This document shows positions 24,287-32,922 of a stretch of 64,000 bases of DNA, in pieces (within the stretch, counting starts at the first letter, position 1; every line of letters begins with the position of its first letter). The stretch is from NCBI RefSeq assembly GCF_014638005.1, contig NZ_BMFG01000002.1, positions 310,624 to 374,623 on the forward strand, given 5' to 3'. The DNA is from Flavobacterium orientale (lineage in GTDB: Bacteria; Bacteroidota; Bacteroidia; Flavobacteriales; Flavobacteriaceae). A program made the position numbers and the translations under genes. A model generated the notes under the pieces. It saw only the letters and a program-made list of their open reading frames with translations, had not been told where the DNA came from and ran no database searches.

Positions 24287-26233
24287 TTATTTGATCACTA
24301 GTTTTTTTGTTGTTTTCAAATTGGACTGTGTTGTTATTTCAACAAAATAGGTTCCGGCGTTTAAATGACCAATATCAAGTGTTGATTCAAATGTATATAA
24401 TGATTCTTTTGAAACAATTTGCTTTCCTAAAACATCGAAGACGGCAATTGATTTAAGGGCGTCTGTTGTACGGTCAAGTTTTATATAAACGAATTGATTT
24501 GATGGATTTGGATAAATTGCAACTGAAAAAGGCTCGTTATCCGTAACACTTAAAACAGAGATAAACTCCGTTTCAAAGGTATTTGTTATAATCGCAGGAT
24601 TGTAATCAAAATAAATTTCTGCGGTATTCGGAATAATATCTCCAACAGCAAAACCGGGATTTGGTTTGATTTTAAAATGTACAAATCCTTGACTTAAATC
24701 TGGATTTTGGCTTGTTGGAGGTAAATCAATATCTTCAAAAAACCATTCCAATTGATTGCCGATTCTAGTGGCATTATAGGTATGACTTGCATCAATCATT
24801 TCAAATGTTTGAGGATTCAAACTAGTGTGAAGTAAATCAGTAATTTTAACAAAATCAGCAGCAGCAGTACCAGTGTTTTCAAATCGAATGGTGTAATATA
24901 AATAATCATTAGGGCCAAATTCATCTATATTGATGGTTGGTCCATGGTTTTCCATTTTATCATTCGGGTCATAGGAGCCAACTATTGTTCTTGTAAGTGT
25001 AGAAGTGTTATTTAAAGGATAATAATCATTAGATGGTGTAATGCTAACCGTATTTACTATTTGATCTCCTAAATTTATAATTGGAATTTGTGGAATTGGC
25101 ATTTGTACACTAATCGTTCGTTTTTCCATAGGTTGTAAGTCTGTAAATTCATATATAAAGCCATTTGTTATTGGAGTCGTTCCAGTTTGACTAATTTGTG
25201 AAATTGAAATAGTAGGGTCATTTGTAAACGTAATAGTTCCGGAAGGAATCGTTGTATTTCCATTATTTTTGAATGTAAAAAAATTACTAAAAGTGTACCC
25301 TGGTCGTGCACGACTCGAAGAATATAAGCTCACCTCAACATCCAATAATTCTTGTGAAATAGTTACTGGAAAATAAAATATAGGATTTGGAGAAGTGCCA
25401 CTAATTGTTCCGGAGTATGTAGTGTTGCAAGAATAAAAATTACTGTAAGCAGGATTTATTTGAAAACCAATATTGTACGTAAAACTCGAGGGATGGTAGA
25501 GTTTATGATAACCTGTAGTTCCTATTCCTTCTACTAAAGGTTGGGAGTTAAATTGATAGGAAAATTTACCTAAATAGAAATCTTTTTCGTTGTTGTCTTT
25601 TATTCCGTTATTGTTTAAATCTAAAAAAGCATTTAACATTAAAGAATTATTAGGGTTATACATCGACTGATGTGTAATATATATATCATCTAATAACCAT
25701 CTGTCCCCACCAAATGGTTCTGTTGGCTGCGTAAACACTCGAACAAAAGCAATATGAATGGTTTGACCCACAAACGCTTGTAAGTCTATTGCATTTTCTT
25801 GGTAAATATTAAATGTAGAATTTATTTCATGTTCAGTATATTGTTGTAAAACGGTGTAAGAACTTAATTCTGATTGATTTGGATTTGTTGAAACACGAAC
25901 TTGAAATAGTGTGCCTTGGTTTCCAGCGAGAGTTGTTCTTGAACTAAAAAAAAGTTTTTGGTTACTTGTTACACTAATTTGTGGAGTAATCAGCCAATCT
26001 AGAGAAGTGTTACCCATCCCTATATTATATCGATCCATGTAAGCAGCCCAATTTCCAATATTAGGAATTTCAATCCTTGTCCAAGAATATGGTTGTGCGA
26101 CGCCTTCTGCTCCGCTATCAGCTACCAACCAACCCGGAGGCGGAAAGGTGTCACCTTCAAAGCCTTCATAAAATTGGGAAAACATATTAAAGGAACTGAA
26201 GAAAAGTAATGTAAAAATGTAAAGTTTTTTCAT
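24287..26233 (-). CDS. T9SS type A sorting domain-containing protein
   Basis: A 648-residue secreted protein. It starts with a signal peptide (MKKLYIFTLLFFSSFNMFS). An N-terminal choice-of-anchor/MAM-like jelly-roll follows, beginning YEGFEGDTFPPPGWL (residues about 22-36). A middle segment contains the conserved SYDPNDK block near 420-430 and the NTAEIYFDYNPAIITN motif near 540, the DUF7619-type region of Bacteroidota surface proteins. It ends with a type A sorting domain (IYPNPSNQFVYI from about 575 to KLVIK at the end), which directs export by the type IX system and cleavage. The function is probably adhesive or matrix-like; no catalytic motif is seen. It is monocistronic. Confidence 0.88.
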   Translation of the reverse strand: MKKLYIFTLLFFSSFNMFSQFYEGFEGDTFPPPGWLVADSGAEGVAQPYSWTRIEIPNIGNWAAYMDRYNIGMGNTSLDWLITPQISVTSNQKLFFSSRTTLAGNQGTLFQVRVSTNPNQSELSSYTVLQQYTEHEINSTFNIYQENAIDLQAFVGQTIHIAFVRVFTQPTEPFGGDRWLLDDIYITHQSMYNPNNSLMLNAFLDLNNNGIKDNNEKDFYLGKFSYQFNSQPLVEGIGTTGYHKLYHPSSFTYNIGFQINPAYSNFYSCNTTYSGTISGTSPNPIFYFPVTISQELLDVEVSLYSSSRARPGYTFSNFFTFKNNGNTTIPSGTITFTNDPTISISQISQTGTTPITNGFIYEFTDLQPMEKRTISVQMPIPQIPIINLGDQIVNTVSITPSNDYYPLNNTSTLTRTIVGSYDPNDKMENHGPTINIDEFGPNDYLYYTIRFENTGTAAADFVKITDLLHTSLNPQTFEMIDASHTYNATRIGNQLEWFFEDIDLPPTSQNPDLSQGFVHFKIKPNPGFAVGDIIPNTAEIYFDYNPAIITNTFETEFISVLSVTDNEPFSVAIYPNPSNQFVYIKLDRTTDALKSIAVFDVLGKQIVSKESLYTFESTLDIGHLNAGTYFVEITTQSNLKTTKKLVIK

Positions 26234-26340
26234 AAATCTATAGGTTAAGTTCTTATAAATTTAGAAATTTTTTTGTTCAGGCTCTAAAAACCAATTGATT
26301 TTTAACATACTAGACCGGTAATGTTATATAAAATGAGTTG

Positions 26341-27549
26341 CTAGAATATTTCAATACTCTCACTCACAATAAACCCACTTGTCCACGCATTTTGAAAATT
26401 AAATCCACCGGTTATTGCATCAATATTTACAATTTCGCCTGCAAAATATATTTTTGGAAGTAATTTGCTTTCCATCGTTTTAAAATTAATTTCCTTTAAA
26501 TCGATTCCTCCGGCGGTGACAAATTCTTCTTTAAAAGTGCTTTTTCCATTTACTTGGAATTTTCCATTCGTTAATTGCAAAGCCAAGTTTTGAAGTTGTT
26601 TTTTAGATAAATCCGCCCATTTTGTTTCTGGAGAAATCTCAGAAGCAACAACCAAACTTTCCCATAAGCGATTCGGGAAATCAAAAGGTGATTTTTTGAC
26701 GACTACTTTTTTGGCATGTTCCAATTTTAAATCTTTCAACTGGTTTTCGGTTACTTCTAAAGTGGCATCGTTGAGCCAATTGACTTCTAATACAAATTGG
26801 TAATTTTTATCAAATAATTCTCGTGCCCCCCATGCAGAAAGTCGCAAAATACCGGGTCCGCTCATTCCCCAATGCGTAATCAAAAGTGGGCCCGAAGCTT
26901 CAAGTTTAGAGTTTTGCACTTTCACCGTCGCAAAAGCAGAAACACCCATTAAATCTTTAATTCGTTTGTCTTTGATGTTGAAAGTGAATAGGGAAGGGAC
27001 AGGTGGAACAATGGTATGGCCTAATTTCTCCAACATTTCCCAAATTTTCGGGTTGCTTCCGGTTGTCATCACTAGATTTTCACATCGAAAAGTCTGGTGA
27101 TTCGTTTCCACTTTCCAATGATCTTCTGAACGAAAAATAGACTGCACACTTTGTCCTGTTAGGATTTCAATTTTATGTTTTTTAGTTGCATTCAAAAAAC
27201 AGTCAATAATTGTTTGCGAAGAATCGGAAACGGGAAACATGCGTCCGTCTTCTTCGATTTTCAATTCGACGCCTTGTTTTTCAAACCACTCAATTGTATC
27301 ACCGGAGCAAAATTGATGAAACGGACCACGCAATTCTTTTTCGCCACGCGGATAAAATTTTACTAAATCATTCGGAACAAAACACGCATGCGTCACATTA
27401 CAACGTCCGCCACCTGAAACACGTACCTTCGTAAGCACTTCTTTTCCACGTTCAAGAATAGCTATTTTATAATTAGGATTTTTTTCGGCAAGGTTAATAG
27501 CGGTAAAAAAACCGGCTGCTCCACCACCCACAATCAGGACATCATACAT
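26341..27549 (-). CDS. NAD(P)/FAD-dependent oxidoreductase, HI0933/BaiN family
   Basis: A 402-residue flavoprotein of the HI0933-like family (aminoacetone oxidase or BaiN type). The FAD-binding dinucleotide motif GGGAAG is at residues 8-13, the KVRVSGGGRCNVTH block at about 41-54 is the family signature, and the C-terminal AGGIDLKEINFKTME and GFNFQNAWTSG blocks are present. The physiological substrate is not known from sequence. Its start codon overlaps the stop codon of the upstream glycerophosphodiesterase gene (TAATG), so the two are translated from one message, although the functional link is obscure. Confidence 0.9.
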   Translation of the reverse strand: MYDVLIVGGGAAGFFTAINLAEKNPNYKIAILERGKEVLTKVRVSGGGRCNVTHACFVPNDLVKFYPRGEKELRGPFHQFCSGDTIEWFEKQGVELKIEEDGRMFPVSDSSQTIIDCFLNATKKHKIEILTGQSVQSIFRSEDHWKVETNHQTFRCENLVMTTGSNPKIWEMLEKLGHTIVPPVPSLFTFNIKDKRIKDLMGVSAFATVKVQNSKLEASGPLLITHWGMSGPGILRLSAWGARELFDKNYQFVLEVNWLNDATLEVTENQLKDLKLEHAKKVVVKKSPFDFPNRLWESLVVASEISPETKWADLSKKQLQNLALQLTNGKFQVNGKSTFKEEFVTAGGIDLKEINFKTMESKLLPKIYFAGEIVNIDAITGGFNFQNAWTSGFIVSESIEIF

Positions 27550-28295
27550 TAGTGTAATCTTTCGGGGAAATTACAAAAAATTCCATCCACACCCAATTCG
27601 GTTACAAATTTAATGTCGGATGGTTCATTAACCGTATACGTGTAAATTTTAAATCCTTCGTTGTGAATTTGATGCACGTTTTCTTTGGTCAAGGTTTTCC
27701 ACCACGGATTGATGGCAACGGCTTTTAATTTTTTCCCAATGGAAATCGCAGCTATCGGATTTTCTTCAGTAAGAATGGCGATGGAAATTTTATCGTCCAA
27801 TTTTCTGAAGGCTTCCAATTCCTCCCACAAAAAACTAGAGATAACGAAATCATCTTTTTTCCATCCTTTTTGATAGCATTTTTCCAGCAATTTAAAAGTA
27901 GGTGTTGCTGTGTTTTTTCCTTTCAATTCAATGTTAAGTGGTGCTTTCCTATCAATCGTTTCAATTACTTCTTCTAACGTTGGAATGTGATGATTTCCTT
28001 TCACAATCACTTTTTGTAATTCTTCAAAAGTAAATTCTTCTATTCTCCCGGAAGTATTGGTTAAACTGTCTAAAATTTCATCATGAAAAACAACCAACTC
28101 GCCACCTTTAATCAAAAAAACATCAATTTCAATCATATCCACATGCAACTCTAATGCCTTTTTAACGGAAGCAATCGTGTTTTCGGTTTCGTGTCCCATT
28201 GCACCTCTATGACCAATGTTAAGTGGTTTTTTCATTTTAGAACAATTGATGAATGTCAAAGCTAAGATAAGTAACAAATAACAATTTGGTTTCAT
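27549..28295 (-). CDS. glycerophosphodiester phosphodiesterase (lipoprotein)
   Basis: A 248-residue GDPD-family enzyme that hydrolyses glycerophosphodiesters to glycerol-3-phosphate and an alcohol. The N-terminal lipobox (LTFINC, Cys18) makes it an envelope lipoprotein. The catalytic GHRG motif is at residues 28-31 with ENT near 36-39, the metal-binding EIDV near 57-60 and VFHDE near 71-75. GVDGIFCNFP closes the barrel. It is translationally coupled to the downstream flavoprotein gene. The 197-base stretch upstream contains no gene and no clear consensus promoter. Confidence 0.92.
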   Translation of the reverse strand: MKPNCYLLLILALTFINCSKMKKPLNIGHRGAMGHETENTIASVKKALELHVDMIEIDVFLIKGGELVVFHDEILDSLTNTSGRIEEFTFEELQKVIVKGNHHIPTLEEVIETIDRKAPLNIELKGKNTATPTFKLLEKCYQKGWKKDDFVISSFLWEELEAFRKLDDKISIAILTEENPIAAISIGKKLKAVAINPWWKTLTKENVHQIHNEGFKIYTYTVNEPSDIKFVTELGVDGIFCNFPERLH

Positions 28296-28492
28296 GGGAA
28301 AGGATTTTTACAAAGATGGAAAATCAATGTTAAAGAAAGCATTTTTGATTATGAAGGGAATATTAATTTTTTGAACACAGATTTAGGAAATTCAAGAAAT
28401 TTTAAAAATTAAAAACTGATTATTTCAATTTCTCCAATTATAACAATCGGTGTTCTTTTTTAATTTAAATTCAGATGTTGTAAAATTAAAAC

Positions 28493-31400
28493 CTAAAAAT
28501 TAAACTTCATCCCAAACGCAATCCGACCTCCATCTGTAGCATGAAAATAAGATAACTTTGCAGCCACAACATTACTACTATTCAACCACAAACCGAAACC
28601 GGAAGATTGATGCCACTTATCTGAGTTTTCAGCAGGAAACCAAACTCTTCCGTAATCAAAACCAATAAAAGCTCCATAATTTATAGGTGCAAACGGATTT
28701 TTTATTTGACCAATAAAATACCGCAAATCAGAACTTTGAAAAAAGGCCGATTTACCTGAAAAACGATTGTCTCTAAATCCGCGTAAATCTTCATCACCAC
28801 CCAAAGAAGCGGCTTGATAAAATTCAAAATCATCACTAAAAATAGATTTTCCTTTTAATGTGGTTTCAAAAATCCATTCTTTGTTGGGGGTTAATTTGTA
28901 AACCAAATTTAATGCTGCTTCAACCGTTGGCACATGTCGGGAAAAATCAGAAACATTCATAATCCATTTTCCATTGGCATAAAATCCCATTCCTAAAGAC
29001 GGAACGAAAGCATTGTCATAATTTTTAAATTGATAGGTCAACCCGGCTCCTGCAAAAGATTGAAAGTTAAAAACTCTTGAATTTATAGGACTTTCAGATA
29101 TAAAACGGTCTGCAGTATTTTCTACTTGATACGCTTCAAAATGAGCTCTCGCGGTAAGAGTGGTTGCTTTGCTTTTTGACCAAACCAAACCGGGACTTAC
29201 TTTATACGAAGCAATTCGAACACGATTATAGTCAAAATCATTGTTGTTATCATTACTTGTTTCGTTTCCAAAGCCAAAGAAATTTTGAACAAAATTGGAG
29301 CTTGTTGCCGAGGCATCTATCACAAAATCATAATCGCCAAAAGCTTTTTTTATCAAACCGTTATAGCCTAAATCATAACCTTGCGTAGCAAAATAATAGT
29401 TCGCTTGAAAGCGATGTTTTTGAGAATAAGGATTTCCTAAAAATCCGTTTTGAGTAAAATCAAAACCTAGCCCAAATCGAATGCCGTCATCCGGATTGAA
29501 ACCAATCAAGGGTGCAACTGCCAACGAATTAAATTTAGGTCGCTTGTAATTATACGTGTTTGTTTCGTAGTTGTTAGAGAGTAAAACAGTGGTTTTTTTG
29601 TCTGTTTTTAGGGTGCTTGAATTAGATATAAAATCGTGAATTTTCACTTTTTTACCATCGTCAACCACATATGAATCTTGACTCAAACCACCTATCATTC
29701 TTATTTTTATGGCGTTAGCTTCGTTACCTTCCATGCTAAATTCATCTTTCCCTTCTAAACCAAATAGCCAAATTTCTTTAGTGTATTTTTTGTAAAACGT
29801 ACGTTCAAAAATAATGTTATCCGGAACTTTTTTACCGTTGTAAACCACAACCGTTGTTCTGCCATCAGAAAGCCGATTGATGACAAATACATCATTTTCG
29901 AGAGTTCCCACTACTAGCACTTTTCTATCTAAAATTTTTTGATACTGTTGTGCGGTTTGAGGAAGTTTTTTCAATCGGTTACGCAAGTTGAGTTTCAATT
30001 TGGTGGTGGTTTCATCTTGCAATTCATAAGGCAACTCTAAAAAAGCTTTGTTGATGATGTCATTGGTTAGATTTTCTTGAATGTATTTGGCTTGTTCTAC
30101 CCATATTTTTTCATCAACCGAAGCCAAAAGTGCTAAATCTAAAGCATATACTTGCTCGTTGAATTTTTTTGGATTTGGATGGTTATAGGAATACGAATGC
30201 ATTTGTCCCATTGCCGGAACTGTTTTTAGTAATTTTAGAAAAGCTCCGTCATATTTCGCAAAAGCTTGATCGCGATGTAACGGAATGGGTTTATAAATCA
30301 CTTTATTTTTTTCTTGAAAAACAGCCCATCGCCAGTTTTTAGCTTGCTTATCCCAGTCACCAATTAGCATATCAAAAAGTCGGGCACGAATGTAATCTTT
30401 AATCGCTACTTCATGATTTTTATTAGTTCGAATCAAATGTAACATTTCATCGGTGTCTATAATAGCTGACGGTTTTCCAAAATTGACATTGTTTTTTTGG
30501 GTCGAATTTGCTTTTGCGGCTATATAATAGAACTTGTCTCCAAAATCAGTGTTGTATTTTCCAAGAAGATTTTGATTTGGAATAAAATACAAACTAGGCG
30601 AAACAGCATTCACCTGAATTGCTTTCGATAAGGTAGGAATTACCAAGGGTGTAAACGGGTGAATGGTGGTAAAATAATCTCTCAAAAAATCTTCTGAAAG
30701 GGCATTGTTTGCTTGGTTTTTGAAACTATCATTTTTATAAGCAATAGACTTAAAAAAGGAAGAAGCATCTTTCTCCAATGGAGTCATCACAAATTCCCTT
30801 CCGTTTTTGTCAACCAGCAATAGTGCATTTGTTGTATTTTCAGTATCATAACCGATGGGTTTTAAACCCCCAAATAAAGTATCTAAAGTTGCCGTTTTGC
30901 CAACAATAGTTTGTTTGTAATACTTTTTATAATGTTTTCCCCAAAGAAATTGATAGACATCACTTTTTCTACTCACCGATTTTCCAAATAGGGATCGCTT
31001 GATTTCCGAATCAAATTGTTTGGGATAATTGCGATGCTTCTCATCCGATTCGGGTTCGCTGATTTTTTGTTTGAAAAGCAACACTTCTTTTCGATTGGAA
31101 GTGGTGTAATAAGAAACTGTTGAAGCTCCGTTAGCATAAATGTCAACAACAGCATAACCATTTCCGCCGTAACTAAAATCTTTTGGGTTAACCGCTCTCG
31201 CTTCGGTAAAATGAGCACCGGAACCGCTAATTATTTGCTGAATACCATCTTTATTGATGTATTGTAAATTTTGCTCGTGTCCCGAAACTACTATTACATT
31301 TTGATATTTTTGAACAATCGATTTTATTCGGTCATTCATTTCTTTGTAGTTGATGTTTTGTAAATCTTGCGGATTCACACCACTTGCTTTTCTGAAAAGG

Positions 31401-32206
31401 TTGTAAAAACTACCAACAACAGGCAGCGGGATATTCTTTTCAAGAGGAAAAATTTGTTGTTTCAAAGAATAATGACCACCATAAATGCCGTTACTCATCA
31501 ACGGATGATGTGTGGCTAAAAGAATGGTTTTTTGTGGATTTTGTTGTAAAAAATCATCCAATTCTTCAAAAAATTGTTCACGGGTTTTAATCGCACATCC
31601 TTTGTTGATTTCAGGATGTTGGTCCCAATCTTCCATAAACCACTGTGAGTTAACAGCAACAAGTTCAACCGTTTCACTAAGTGAAATAAATGCGATGCCA
31701 CAAGCATTTTCAGGCACTAACCGGCTATTTTTTTTCTTGTAATTTGAAATGAAATTTTCTTGAGATATTACATTTACAGCACCATTTCCCCAATCATTTT
31801 CACCCGGAAGTAAGAACACTTTCCCTTTGAATTTTTCAGTCAAATCCAATTGGTTAGTGATTTTTTCTTCAGCCAAATGGCGGTTCTCACTAAATCCATT
31901 TAATGGAAAAATATTGTCGCCCAAAAAAAGTACCGTGCTGTTAATGGAGGCCGATTCCATTCTCTTTTTAAAATTAGAAAGCATGGGTGTAGCCCTGTCA
32001 TTTAAACTATTGGATGCATTTCCGGTCAGAAAAACGGAATAAACAATGGTTGTGGTGTCAAGCGATTGGTTGTTAAAAAAAGAGGTTGCTTGGCTTCCCA
32101 TTTGGGTTTTGTAACTGGTGCAACTTGTAATCAAACCAACGAAAAGTAAAAATAGAATGAACTGCCTAACGGTTCTTGAAGTCATTTTATTTTGTATTAC
32201 TTTCAT
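28493..32206 (-). CDS. metallophosphatase-Omp85 (BamA/TamA-like) fusion lipoprotein
   Basis: A 1237-residue outer-membrane protein with unusual architecture. The lipobox ITSC is at Cys29. A calcineurin-like phosphoesterase domain covers about 50-340, with GDN near 95, GEND near 136, THHP near 235 and GHE near 309. The first metal motif reads GNAS near 62-65, lacking the usual Asp. A middle domain has LIGDWDKQAKNWRW near residues 614-627, reminiscent of HipA/FAM20-type kinase Asp motifs. A C-terminal Omp85 barrel has the hallmark DLRGFRDN near residue 1140 and a terminal Phe. Similar fusions occur in Flavobacteriia and are uncharacterised. It is monocistronic with its own promoter box. Confidence 0.85.
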   Translation of the reverse strand: MKVIQNKMTSRTVRQFILFLLFVGLITSCTSYKTQMGSQATSFFNNQSLDTTTIVYSVFLTGNASNSLNDRATPMLSNFKKRMESASINSTVLFLGDNIFPLNGFSENRHLAEEKITNQLDLTEKFKGKVFLLPGENDWGNGAVNVISQENFISNYKKKNSRLVPENACGIAFISLSETVELVAVNSQWFMEDWDQHPEINKGCAIKTREQFFEELDDFLQQNPQKTILLATHHPLMSNGIYGGHYSLKQQIFPLEKNIPLPVVGSFYNLFRKASGVNPQDLQNINYKEMNDRIKSIVQKYQNVIVVSGHEQNLQYINKDGIQQIISGSGAHFTEARAVNPKDFSYGGNGYAVVDIYANGASTVSYYTTSNRKEVLLFKQKISEPESDEKHRNYPKQFDSEIKRSLFGKSVSRKSDVYQFLWGKHYKKYYKQTIVGKTATLDTLFGGLKPIGYDTENTTNALLLVDKNGREFVMTPLEKDASSFFKSIAYKNDSFKNQANNALSEDFLRDYFTTIHPFTPLVIPTLSKAIQVNAVSPSLYFIPNQNLLGKYNTDFGDKFYYIAAKANSTQKNNVNFGKPSAIIDTDEMLHLIRTNKNHEVAIKDYIRARLFDMLIGDWDKQAKNWRWAVFQEKNKVIYKPIPLHRDQAFAKYDGAFLKLLKTVPAMGQMHSYSYNHPNPKKFNEQVYALDLALLASVDEKIWVEQAKYIQENLTNDIINKAFLELPYELQDETTTKLKLNLRNRLKKLPQTAQQYQKILDRKVLVVGTLENDVFVINRLSDGRTTVVVYNGKKVPDNIIFERTFYKKYTKEIWLFGLEGKDEFSMEGNEANAIKIRMIGGLSQDSYVVDDGKKVKIHDFISNSSTLKTDKKTTVLLSNNYETNTYNYKRPKFNSLAVAPLIGFNPDDGIRFGLGFDFTQNGFLGNPYSQKHRFQANYYFATQGYDLGYNGLIKKAFGDYDFVIDASATSSNFVQNFFGFGNETSNDNNNDFDYNRVRIASYKVSPGLVWSKSKATTLTARAHFEAYQVENTADRFISESPINSRVFNFQSFAGAGLTYQFKNYDNAFVPSLGMGFYANGKWIMNVSDFSRHVPTVEAALNLVYKLTPNKEWIFETTLKGKSIFSDDFEFYQAASLGGDEDLRGFRDNRFSGKSAFFQSSDLRYFIGQIKNPFAPINYGAFIGFDYGRVWFPAENSDKWHQSSGFGLWLNSSNVVAAKLSYFHATDGGRIAFGMKFNF

Positions 32207-32232
32207 GAAGTGAAATCTTTTTTTGAGGTTTT

Positions 32233-32240
32233 CAAATATA
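32233..32240 (-). promoter_or_regulatory. -7 element of the phosphatase-Omp85 gene
   Basis: TATATTTG on the minus strand, 26 bases before the start codon. No clear -33 TTG. Confidence 0.5.
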
Positions 32241-32273
32241 GCAATAATGCCGTTTGATTCATGTACAAATAAA

Positions 32274-32310
32274 CAAGCGTTTATAAACTTTATATGTTCA
32301 TAAACGCTTG
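32274..32310. repeat. imperfect 15-bp inverted repeat with AAGCGTTT cores
   Basis: CAAGCGTTTATAAAC and GTTCATAAACGCTTG form an inverted repeat (one wobble pair) around a seven-base loop. It could terminate leftward transcription from the amylase operon or be a protein-binding site upstream of the phosphatase-Omp85 promoter. Confidence 0.6.
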
Positions 32311-32335
32311 ATAGGTTTAAAAAAGTATTTAGTTT

Positions 32336-32392
32336 TTACTTTCTCTCCAACAAATCAATTCCCAATTGACTTTTAATCTTTACTTTTACCAT
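32336..32392 (-). pseudogene. decayed duplicate of the C-terminal end of the GH13 lipoprotein gene
   Basis: The minus strand reads an 18-residue stub ending SQLGIDLLERK and a stop, matching SQMGIVLLERK at the end of the GH13 gene at 32923; 12 of 18 positions are identical. The downstream flank AAGTATTTAG is also shared. Upstream of the stub the similarity disappears. It is best read as the relic of a duplicated amylase gene end. Confidence 0.7.
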
Positions 32393-32610
32393 TGAGGTTA
32401 ATTATTTTATTTGCTTTAATGAAAAGAATCTATCATCCGCAAGAAGTCTTTGAACGCAGGATGTAACACTTGATTGTTTCATTTAATCCCTAACGAAAGC
32501 TAATCTCGTTACAGAAATCGCACTTATCCACCAAACTGCCCTGCTTAGCCTAAAGCATTTTATTTGAGGTGTAAATCCAATCACTTGGCACAAATAAATT
32601 GCCCACAACC

Positions 32611-32682
32611 TCCAATCTTGTCACGCTCCAATTCTGTCATGCTCCAATCCTGTCATGCTCCAATAGTGTCATGCTGAACTTG
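32611..32682. repeat. tandem repeat, 16-bp unit TGTCATGCTCCAATnn
   Basis: Units start at 32619, 32635, 32651 and 32667, with a partial one before them. The last unit runs into a hairpin ATGCTGAA / TTCAGCAT at 32671-32691. Confidence 0.8.
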
Positions 32683-32730
32683 TTTCAGCATCTCCACTCT
32701 CAGTTTACGAAACTTTTTCGTCGCATTAAA

Positions 32731-32807
32731 GTCGAACTATCGTCAGAGTATCGTCGAAGTATTGTCGAAGTATTGTCGAAGTATTGTCGAAGTATTGTCA
32801 GAATGAC
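32731..32807. repeat. tandem repeat, 11-bp unit GTCGAAGTATT
   Basis: Seven consecutive 11-base units start at 32731; the four from 32753 to 32796 are identical, and the flanking units diverge. Eleven bases is about one helical turn. Confidence 0.85.
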
Positions 32808-32922
32808 CCGTCCTAATATAGATACTATATAGATGCTATATAGCAACGCCCTATCAACTCCATAGATAAGCCATCAATGGTGACAGATTGACCTTAAAAC
32901 AAGTATTTAGACAGTGTTTTAA

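Larger units (their letters stand above)
32393..32922. other. gene-free region rich in short repeats
   Basis: The gap between the phosphatase-Omp85 gene and the amylase operon holds no credible gene. A 77-codon plus-strand frame at 32599-32832 is made of repeats and is rejected. Within it lie the 16-bp and 11-bp tandem arrays and a TATATAG-rich stretch (32816-32845). The part 32393-32600 shows no feature I can name. Confidence 0.6.

Noticed and set aside
32611..32807. CRISPR array
   Set aside because: The units are 16 and 11 bases long, directly abutting and without unique spacers; no cas genes are present.
32599..32832. 77-codon plus-strand frame in the large gap
   Set aside because: It is built entirely from the 16-bp and 11-bp tandem repeats; no family features or promoter.
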